A stretch of DNA of 22,586 nucleotides from NCBI RefSeq assembly GCF_000485595.1, contig NW_014577674.1:164091-186676 (forward strand), given 5' to 3'. Shown one piece after another: positions 1-10,400 of this stretch. The position numbers were made by a program, and so were the translations under genes. The stretch's first letter is position 1, and each line of letters starts with the position of its first letter. The notes beneath the pieces were generated by a model. It did not search any database, had not been told where the DNA came from, and saw only the letters and a list, made by a program, of their open reading frames with translations. The DNA is from Priapulus caudatus. Its lineage: Eukaryota > Priapulida > Priapulimorpha > Priapulimorphida > Priapulidae.

Positions 1-66
1 TTACACCGTCACCACGTACGGTCTTACACCGTCACCACGTACGGTCTTACACCGTCACCACATCGT
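1..66. repeat. 23-bp tandem repeat at window edge
   Basis: Two full copies and most of a third copy of a 23-bp unit that begins TTACACCGTC and ends GTACGGTC. The third copy degrades after about 16 bases. The array starts at base 1, so it probably continues outside the window. It is minisatellite-like and has no coding character. Confidence 0.9.
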
Positions 67-621
67 TTGTCACACCATACTATCGCTTACGGGAATGTTA
101 CTGCAATTGTTAGTGTTTTTTTTCTGATTCTGATTCGATACTGTTTGTATAAATGTTATTTGCTGGTGATATTGCTACAGCAACTGCTAATCGTACGGGC
201 CCGGGACGCGCACGCGCACACGCATAGACTGTACGTGGGCTTGTCATACTCTGCTATTTCAATAATGTGCAATTTCTCACAAAAACGTTTCCGTGTGAGA
301 TTTTATAAACTTCTTGCACTGGCTAATCAACGCACCCAAGGTCGCTTGTCATTACGATTCTTATTACCTGAGCAGACGCTATAAACGCTGCCGCTTTGCC
401 TGCTGTTGTTTGGTAATCCCGCTTTGAACCGCTTTAGAAACAAGGAATTTCATTATTAGTTCTGCGTGTTTGTCGGCAACTCTTTTGCCAAAGCATTTTG
501 CTGTTTTCTAAGTGTAAAATGAGGCGCACAGGCAGGGGTAAGAATGTCCACTGATTCATAGATCATTTATGTCGCTTAACTGAATCAACGATACATCATC
601 TATACGATATTTTACTGATAT

Positions 622-668
<47 letters not shown>

Positions 669-978
669 TGAAGGTATAAGCCACACAACTAATTACACAT
701 TGTTCATGCCCAGCAGCTTTAAGTCATCCATAAACTCCCAATAATCACAGTATGAACTATCCGGTTAGGTTGTCTCGTTTTTACGCAGCCCCCCGCTAAA
801 TCAGATTTTTGGATAAGTGACGCGGTTTCTAATGCTGAGACCTACTTAGTGATACCTATGAAGATCGCAAGCAGGATCTTATAGCATTGCCATCTAAAAG
901 CATTAACGTACGGCACATAGTAACCTTACCTTGCGCAATTACTTCGCTATGTGCCGCCCACACATTAAAAACGCTTAC
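67..978. other. AT-rich non-coding stretch with a TA microsatellite
   Basis: There is no convincing gene here apart from a weak candidate minus-strand terminal exon (693-756, see findings). A pure (TA)n run occupies 625-664. The 105-residue open frame at 67-384 has no recognisable domain and mixed, non-coding-like composition. If the exon at 979-1134 is real, this stretch is partly its first intron. Confidence 0.6.
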
Positions 979-1134
979 CTTGAGTTTGCCAAAGGACATG
1001 GTGCTGTCACAACTCTCCCGGTGAATGTCCTCACGGGATAGGCGAAGTGGAGGGCAGCTATCGATGAATTCACCTAGGGCGTCATCCAGCACGATTTCGG
1101 TCGTAGACTGGATGCTGAATTTACTGTCGGCCAT
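979..1134 (-). CDS. Candidate first coding exon of an unrecognised gene
   Basis: Read on the minus strand, an ATG at 1134 in good context (AAG before ATG, then GCC) opens 52 codons. They end exactly at a strong donor, AAG|GTAAGC, so the exon is phase 0. The peptide starts MADSKFSIQS, contains LDDALGEFIDS, and ends FGKLK. It is acidic and looks like the N-terminus of a cytosolic protein. Past the donor the frame becomes poor in coding character. The frame is also open upstream to an ATG at 1287, so the start is likely but not certain. I do not recognise the family. The rest of the gene must lie at lower coordinates, possibly beyond base 1. A chance open frame remains possible. Confidence 0.45.
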
Positions 1135-1287
1135 CTTGCCTTGCGGTTGACAACTGCCTGTTACAGAGGAGAGGAACTGAACGTGAATTTGCGTAGCTTG
1201 ATTTACTGCCTCCTGTAAACGCGCGTTAATGAGCAAACAACCCAAATGAGCTAACCGCTTTCCATACAGAAGATGAGCCATCACCAT

Positions 1288-4200
1288 TTTGTGTACGACA
1301 TACCGCCCATTAATTGTTACTCCACCTATTTATCTTCCCTCGCAAAAATAACTCTCGAGTTGGGAGGCAAAATTTCGTGGGTCAAACTCCCTCACGTGAT
1401 CAGTAAGGCGCGTCATGGTCTCAATCTACGTTTGACCTTCACGGATGACTTTGAATGCAAGTAATTTGTTTTCTGCGAATTGCAATTAGCTAGCATTCAT
1501 TCGGATGTACTGCTGCTAATGCCATGACGGCTCAGCAAATGTGAGAGACAAATATATTGAGTGAGAGGCTCAAGCCCAATTCCATCGGCGAAGACCATGA
1601 TGGTTGCAATGACGAACATTTACGCTATCACCACCTGATACTTGGTTAGTAAGTACGATTCACTGCCCAGAATACCAACAAGATATTGTAAATCACTGTG
1701 GGATCATAAAATGCCTCTGTCAATACACGCCAATGTAAGTACATACTGTGAAGCGCGCACGGAGATTACCAACAGCGACAAGCCACAACCAATGCCTAGC
1801 GAATTTCTGGGAAAACAGCGGGCATTACAATGAGGTTCGTCTTGGTACGTAAATCGGGGGATCATACGTCATGACGAAGCGAGTAGAAGACGCTAAGTTT
1901 AAAAAAATCACTAGACTTTCCCCAGATGGACGAGGAACGTTTAAATATAGGATGTCGAAACAATCGCGTTTATACTTCATGCACACGCAAACGCCGAATT
2001 AGGGAAGGTACGCGTTATATGACAACATTTGTAATATAATAACACGTTCGATATGAAAACACGAACACATACGCATATAACGTAATATCACGTGTAAGGT
2101 AATTCACGGGATTCTGGGAAATATGCGGTCCGTCGTGTCACGGCTACGCGTGTTCGCTTCAAGGACATTCGCGCAGTTTTTGAAGCGCGCACGATGACAC
2201 TCCGCTCTGTGCCAAACACGGCAATTATTTCACATGTCAACCACGCGGGTGTAGACGACACGAGTGCACTGTAAACAGCACGTGAAGCAATCAGCTTACT
2301 CCTGCTAATTTCTCATAGATGAGGTCGAATAACTTCGCCATTATCGGTGAAGTTTATGCACAAAGCGACAGCCCTGTGTTTGAATAGTTAAAATAATCAT
2401 TGGACTTTTAACAAGAAATCTCGAGTCTTCAGCGCCGGGTTACTATACCTCACTCAAAGAACCCACCTTATAGTAGAGGATACTATATTCATCTCGAAAA
2501 ATGTTATTACGTTTTATTAAATCAACAACGTTTATTACATTTAATTAACAAACAAATATATCATATTTGCAGTTATCTGTCATTACGCGGTGCTTAATAA
2601 CTAGCTGCATTAAACCATTCACGTATATCCAACACACACCACACTATTGCATAGAAAGGTGTGAGAAAATACGTCTCAAATAATAGTGCCTGGCACGGCT
2701 ATAGACATTTTAGGGCAGTGGCGCATAGTACAAAGTCCTGCAATATACCTGTCCTACCTATATATAATATACGATACGAATTTCACGTACAGCCGTACAG
2801 CACGACGCGTGCACAGAAAAACATCCACCTCCTTTGGAATCCACGTAATAATTCTATTGTACAATAGTAGCCTAGTATCTTATAAAATAGTAATAATATC
2901 ACGCATATATTTGTATATATTTTTCACTTACTAGGAACGATGTAGTTATTAGGTATTTACCTTTATATAGAAGAAACACATATGGGCAATGTACAGTGTA
3001 TGGGGCATGACAGAAATCAAAGCGAACCCAAATGTGCACGTGTATTGCGTGTATGTGTGGTGTCTGATCACAGATCAGGCTCTGATATATTATGATAATT
3101 TTAAAATCAGTGTTTAGTAAGCAATTTTCTATTTCTTAAGGACTACATTTGGACCAGCAATACAGCTAAAATGAATATAGAAAGCAGCCTGATGTCAATG
3201 GCAAGAGACGAAATGTCAAATGTTATGTATGTAAGCATAGCATAGAATTCAATGTATGATGAAATTTCCCTTTGCTCGTATTGTCGATATTTACTTTTTT
3301 TTAAATCCACGCATTACACTATGTTTAACTACAGGCGCACTTAAAATTTACCTAGGTGTTGTTTGTCAACGCAGTGTGGCTATATATAGCGCACCGGTTG
3401 AAACAGGAGATTCGCACAACACTCGCTGTGTCAGCTAGAGCATGGCGACAGGCGATGAACAGGAATGATATTGCCAGCCATAACCATAACCTCGACAAAT
3501 AAATTGCAGTACACAAACAGGTAAAACAGGGAAGGGCAACAGGAGAAGTACATTGAAACTGATAGTCGTAGGTTCCTCCTCATGAATCCGTCACAAAAGA
3601 CAAGAGTAAGTTCGTAACGGCACGCTATGTTAAAATCCGCCATTGAAGTGCCTATATGCTATACACGAATATATATATATATACATATATAATGACATTA
3701 TGCGCCTGTTAACTACGTTTTTTATCGCGACATCTCTATTTGTTACTGGTACACAGTAGTTAGAGTTTTACTAGACTTACTTGGTAAAGTGTAGAAAAAA
3801 TATTCTCGCCTCAAAGCTGTATAGGCCCGCAGCGAGTAACACTCCTGCTAGCTTTGCACGTTAACCCTTGCTAGCTGAGCTTGAATGAAATGTCATAATT
3901 TCCCGCAGCAGATGAACATCCGTTGTCTCGCGGGCTTGTGTGTCGTACGTTCGGCTGAACAGTCATTGAATGGCATCAAGCAAGCGTACAGTGACGCAAA
4001 CCAATATCAACGTGGAAAATCGCATGCAGCAGCGACCGTTGATCACGTTGAAAAGAGATCGTTCGCATGCCTAATACATGAATTATGAGCGTGGTACGCA
4101 TTTGATATGCAGGTGGCAAAGTACACTAGGGTTGTCATTAAACGTAAATCAGGGGCGTGTGCAAGTTGTCTGTATGTACATAGCCGTGACTATCTAATCG

Positions 4201-5235
4201 CGAACGGAAAATATACGGGAAGACGGTCGATGCTACATGACGGGAAAGTATGAAAGTGAGATAGGGATAGCAGGAGAGAAAACAAGGACCCCTACAAGCG
4301 TAAATATAGGCGTATCTGTGGTTTGCGCACATCTCCATACAGTCTGTATCGCCCATTACGAGCGTACGCCGCTAAGGAAATTTGGTATGAAAACAGATCG
4401 AGCAATCTTCCTGACAACTAGACCGCTTCCCTTAATATTCTCTATATCCATATAATATAATATTATATATTATAATAAACTAATAATATTATCATATTAA
4501 TTATCGTATCGCGCGTTTTGTCAATTAAAAAATGCTTAAATTTAATTTATTCAATCAATATATATGTAAGATATGATAAATAGGCGTTTGTTGGACATGG
4601 GACCCGGAGGTCACGCCTCTTGTATTCTCCAGAGTCGAGTTGTGTCTACACGCTGACGCAGCATAACGGGATTCATTACACGCCGTCACGGCCATCGCGA
4701 TGTTTTCCGGCACGTTGAGTTTTTCCAGTTGCACGCTGCGTTGCTGGCATAGTTGTGCGGTCTCGGGTATAAAAATATACTTAATACAGTCACACGAAGG
4801 CTTTCCACGTTAGCAAAAGTGACCTTCACTCAAAACTCTTTAGCGTCGACAGCGCAAACTCTGCAAACACCAGTCAGTAAACAAGCGAATGTGCGTGGCC
4901 GGCCCTCTAGATCTGCGTGTGCCTTGCGCATGTAGACGCAAAGGTCCTGTACGTAGCCCACTGGCTACGTAGTTTAGAGGCTAGTCAAGGCGCAGCGGTG
5001 AACCCTGGTCTACGAGTGGGCGCTCGTGTTCGTTTCCCCCAAGTTCTGCAGCAGGAGAGGAGAGGCTGGAGGGAGAGGCAACGCTGGCGGCTGTGCGCGG
5101 GGTCATTCATGCCTGTCAGTACACAGCGAACTGTGTAACAGGATCCAGTAAGCTGAGCCTCGCCCAGTCTGCGCAATATTTGCCGTCGAACGATTCCCCG
5201 GCGCGAGCCCGCTATAGTTAAAAGGATCTTATGAG

Positions 5236-5279
<44 letters not shown>

Positions 5280-6983
5280 TCTCAAAGACTCTGGTAAACA
5301 CCACCTCTGCAATGCACCGGTCGTCTTTAAAGCTGGCATATAATGTAATCTACGGCAGAGGACGCCCTCTCCCGATCATCTCTCTAGTTTGGCGGTGCAA
5401 ATGATCAGCCCGTTTTCTCCCCGACGCTGTAAGGAATACACCTTTTTCGCGGTCCTTTGTCATTCCGATTTATTTTCATTTTATCTCCATATATGATAAC
5501 ATTTCGCTTCGTTTTGATGTGAATGTTATTTCTATTTACAATTTGTTTTTAACTAGATTCTCGATCGGTAATTTATTGTATGGTGAGTTATTCCTGCCTG
5601 TGATATAAACAGAGATTTACTACTCGTCGCCTCTGTGGTAGTAAATACTACCACACGCGTGTAAGCAGAACATCACACGTTGGAAATAGTAACATAATAA
5701 ATAAAGGGCATGCATAAAAGCTTCGTATTAAGTTTAATATAAAATGAAAAATAATAAAGCAAAGGAACTTTCAGTATCAGTATTATTAAAAATATTTTAA
5801 TACTTCAATCCTGAAAATATATAACTTAGAAAGTCTATATAGACCAGAATCTTGTTATGCTTGAACACACTTCACATTCGAAATATGTGAATTTTACATT
5901 TCAGTACGAGCATATAGTGCTGGATACATTGTTAAAATTAACAATTAACATGTACAATGTACAATGACTAAAATAACGAGTATACACACTCAGTATTAAT
6001 GCATCCCCATAAAAAAGATTGGCAGCGCGTATGTATATGGCACTAGCAGACCAGCAACCCATCTAAACAAAATTATGCGTAGTCAACATAAATCATAAGC
6101 TAATAACACACATTCACAGCACACGGCTGTCGAAATATACCGACAATACTCCCACGGGACACCGCAAATAGTTTTCTATACCCATATTAGGATAGGAAAC
6201 ATTAGCATCCTTTAGCTGTAAACCGTACCACGGCGTGATGTGTAGGCAAATAAAACCTGAACAGGACATTTGTGGACAGGTACACGCGACTTTTCGGCGC
6301 GTGTGGGAGCAGCTCCAAAAAGTACACAAGGGAGAGCCGTACGTTTAACCGGTCAGGCGGTTTTAGCATTTCATCGTGGAACAGACGGCAGTTAACGGAA
6401 CCGCACATTTGCGCGTGGTCAATGAGGATACCAACATCATATCGCACAACCAAGCGTAAATTATACAGATTTATTGTGTAATATACATATATACAACCTT
6501 CGTGGTGACCTACGTGATAATACAAAAATAACTTTGGTGTAAACGAAGCAGGCTATTTCGCTGGGAATAACGTTGTGATGTCAGAGACAACATGAGAAAT
6601 TAAGATAAAGCGGCTCGCTGATCGAATCTGAGGGAACGTGGAGAGAGGACTACTCTGAGAAAACGGAAAACGAAACAAGAGCAGCAAGAAAGACGGGAGA
6701 TGAGAACAAATCTAGGGAAAGCAGCAGTCGGGTGAAGGAGAGGACATTTCACGCACAGCAAAATCAAAGAACAACAGCAGCGTAACCAATAAAACCACTG
6801 GAACTAACTGCGAAGCGAGGAATCTTACTAGTGCGAACATTAATAGCCTAGAGGACATCGGTAGAAGTGCACTACAAGTTGCCACTAGAAAGACTCCCGG
6901 CCACCACGTTTGTAACACCGTACCCATATTCACTCGTTTTACGCCACAAATTCGACCTTTAGCCATTCCGCGCCCGTTTCGAA
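1288..6983. other. Long gene-poor AT-rich interval
   Basis: About 5.7 kb without a supportable gene. It holds short AT microsatellites (3669-3691; 5238-5277), a palindromic AT-rich patch around 4446-4500, and islands of more balanced composition (about 4600-5220). None of the open frames (60-107 codons) shows a recognisable domain, a signal peptide or convincing splice sites. One minus-strand frame at 4555-4809 has unusual codon use (see findings). The last few hundred bases are presumably integrin promoter and 5' UTR. I see no TATA box there. Confidence 0.6.
5238..5277. repeat. (AT)n microsatellite
   Basis: Uninterrupted alternating AT, about 20 dinucleotides, within non-coding DNA. Confidence 0.95.
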
Positions 6984-7043
6984 GTGAGATACGCAGATCT
7001 CAGAGAAGTGCGGAATTGCATAATCCCTGCAAAACAATTCAAC

Positions 7044-7443
7044 ATGATCGACGCAGGCAGTAACTGGGCGCGTCTGCTCACGACACTCCACCTGGTAGCA
7101 GCGATCGCTGGCTTTAACCTCGCCGTCGATCAGCCGATCATCTACAACGGCCCGCGCAACAGTCACTTCGGCTACCAGGTTAGATTCCTGACCAACGCGG
7201 GAGGAACGTGGCTACTGGTGGGTGCACCCAAGTCGGCGTCTGCGTACATTCCTCCGGAGGTGAGTGAGCCTGGTGCTCTCTACAAGTGCCAGATCACCGA
7301 TGGCTCCAGCTCCTGCTTCGAGGTGAAAGTTGACGAGGAGCCGAATCTCTGCATGATAACACCGAGCGATGGCGTGAACAGGCCATGCAGTCTGAGCGAG
7401 TCGAACACCTACATCTGGCATAGAAAAGACAACCAGTGGTTAG
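7044..7443 (+). CDS. ITGA4/9-like: Integrin alpha exon 1: signal peptide and blade 1
   Basis: Residues 1-133 plus the first base of codon 134. An in-frame ATG at 6984 exists. The ATG at 7044 is preferred because it places a hydrophobic stretch (LLTTLHLVAAIAG) directly at the N-terminus ahead of the mature FNL start typical of integrin alphas. Blade 1 carries LLVGAP. The exon ends within DNQWLG, a conserved blade 1/2 junction, at donor G|GTGAGT (phase 1). Confidence 0.92.
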
Positions 7444-10400
7444 GTGAGTACTATCACGCCATAGCTAACGACGCCATGTCGTCGTCGACATCTATTTAAC
7501 TGCTGATAGCACTTCATCCTATTCTCTAGATGACCCATGAGTCGTACAATTATGAAACAATTTGTCTTGAGGTTTCTGGATAAGATGTAAATATTTCCAA
7601 CACATTATTCCCAAATTATTCCCATACTGACCCTGAACCCCACCTCACCCAAACCGCGTCTGTACTAGTTTACGTATAACAACTGGCTTTCTAAAACCTA
7701 GGCCATTTCACATTTTGTCTTTAACAAAATAGAATATTGTGCCCGTTGGAATATTCCAACTTCCAAGCAGAAGTATGCAACAGTTAATTTGACCATATTA
7801 ATATATAAGAACATTAACGATCGTGTTTAATATTTTGTACATAACAAGCACGACACAGAATGAATATTGGCAAATACCAATTGGTTTGACCTATTCACAT
7901 TAACCACACCATTGCCCACGGCAGTGAATTAGAGTAAAGCGACGACCTGGGAGCTGTTCTCAGAAACATCGGAAAGTGAATACTAATGTTAATGCTAAGA
8001 TAGCACTTACGACTATGACTAATTTTGTTTCTGACAATGGGTGCCTGACCATAATTGCCTAGTGACCAAGTACACACGGTAAATGCCACGGTGGGCTTCA
8101 TTATGATGGTACAAGGAACCATCACCGTGTTAGGGCGCCTTACTTACATCATGCCCATGTTCATAAATTCACTCGAGATTCCTCAAAATACTTATATATT
8201 ACTATAATAGCTTCATCCACCACCTACACGCTATACCATGCGCAGGAACACACACTGCCACAATGCAGCTGCTCATTCACGCATACAGGGAAATTCACTT
8301 TATACAAAGTACTATACTTCTAAAGCATACATAATTAGGACCATATTCATGATTTCATCAATACAATAAACACACAAGGGTATCACAGTCAGCATGATTT
8401 TCACGGGTCAAACAGGGAGCAGACTTGAGACAGGACATTCATACAACTACGGTGCACACTGGCTGTTCTGTAGAGTGGTCCCCGCTTGATCCGACCTCGA
8501 ATAAACTGTCAAATCGCTTGATCGACATGTCTTTGAAAAGCAATCCTTATGCACGTTGTTAAAAGTGTTCATCCGTTAATCGACACCACCCCTTACTCGA
8601 GAAATTCTCACGGTTCCCGACCTGTCCCAACGAACCTCGTCGTACCCCGCCGTGTTACAGACGTCGTCCTGAGTGCGCGTACAACCGTACTCAACACGTG
8701 CACATCTCACTCTTCAGGTGCAGGGCTGGACGTGTGGGACGGCGGCGGCGGCGGTGGCAACAGCAAGGTGACGGTATGCGCGCCGCGCTGGATAAACCAG
8801 TTCTTCAGCCGGCCCGAGCCGGAGGGCATCAGCTACTACTTCATGAACGGCTACTGCTGGGAGCTGGACGCCGAGCTGCGGTTCTCGTCCGTGCGGCCGC
8901 TCCACCCGCTTGCCGACATCAACCTCCAGGTGCAGAACTTCCAGAACATCTACGCCAACGGCATGGCGGGCCTCGCCGTCCACTACGCGTCCGTCGCCGC
9001 CGGCAACGCGTCCGTCGCCGCGGACGACGACGACACTCTGCTGCTCGGCGCGCCGGGCGTCTGGGACCACACGGGCACCGTCGTCGCGTACCCAGCGGGC
9101 GAACGCACGCCAGGGGGCGCCACCGTGCCGCTCGTCGTCGAGCTGCTGACCGACACGCTGCTAGGCTACGCCGTTTCGTCGGGCGTGTTCTTCGCCGGCG
9201 GAGCGCGACTCGTCGTCGCAGGGGCGCCACGCGACGCGCTCGCCGACCGCCACCTTGGCGCCACCTACATCTACGAGGGCGCCTTCGAGGTGCGAGTCAA
9301 GAAGCACGGCGCCCTCTATGGCGAGTACTTTGGCGCGGCGGTCTGCGCCGTCGACCTCGACAACGACGGACTGTCTGAGCTGCTCGTGGGGGCGCCACTG
9401 CACTACGACGGCGACCGCCACGACGCCGGCCGCGTCTACGTGTACTGGAACACAGGGGGCGCCGCGGGCGACCCATTACGCGAGCAGGACGAGAAGCTAG
9501 AGGGCAGCGGCATCGCGGCGGCACGCTTCGGCACGACAATCGCCGCCGTTGGTGACCTTGACCTCGATGGCTTCGGCGACGTCGCGATCGGCGCCCCCTA
9601 CGAGGACGCGGGCGCGGGCGTCGTGTACATCTACCGCGGCGCGCGCGGCCGGGTGCTCGCGGCGCCCTCCCAGCGCATCGCCGCCATCGACGTATCGCCG
9701 TCGCTCGCCGGATTTGGCTGGAGCGTCGTCGGCCGCACGGACGTTGACGGCAACGGGTACGCGGACGTCGCGGTGGGAGCGTACGCGTCGAGCGCGGCCG
9801 TGCTGCTGCGCGCGCGCTCCGTCGTGCACGCGCGCGCCACGCTCGCCTTCACGCCCGCGCGCGTCAACGTCAACCGCACCGACTGCGCGCGCGACGGCCG
9901 CGCGGTGCCCTGCGTGATCGTCACCGCATGCTGGAACTACACGGGCGCGCGCGTGCCCGCCGCGCTCGCCGTCAGCTACAGCGTTAGCGTCGAGGAGCGC
10001 GAGGGGGCGGCGCCGCGCGTCCGCTTCTACGTCGGCGGCCGGCTGCTGCGACACGTCGGCGGCATCGTCAGCCTGCAGCGCGGCGAGACGGCGTGCGAGG
10101 CGTTCGAGGCGCACGTCGCCGCCGACGCCACCGACGTCTTGAACCCGCTCGCGTTCGCGCTCGAGTACGGCCTGCCGTCCGCCGCCGCGCTTGCCCCGAC
10201 CTTTGACCCGACGACGCGCACGCGGGTCGTCGAGCAGCTGCACTTTGAGACGGACTGCGGCGGCGACGACGTGTGCGTCGCCGACCTGCGCGCGTCGCTC
10301 GCGCTCGCCGGCGGCGCCACCTACGTCATGACGGGCCGCGACGCCGAGCTGCGCTACGTCGTGACGGTGGCGAACGGCGGCGAGAACGCGTACGAGACAC

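Noticed and set aside
4917-5239. Overlapping open frames on both strands in a GC-richer island
   Set aside because: No domain, no supported start or splice sites, and both strands are equally open.
6712-6966. 84-codon hydrophobic minus-strand frame just upstream of the integrin gene
   Set aside because: It is antisense to A/C-rich sequence that looks like the integrin 5' UTR; such sequence gives Leu/Val-rich antisense translations. No homologue recognised.
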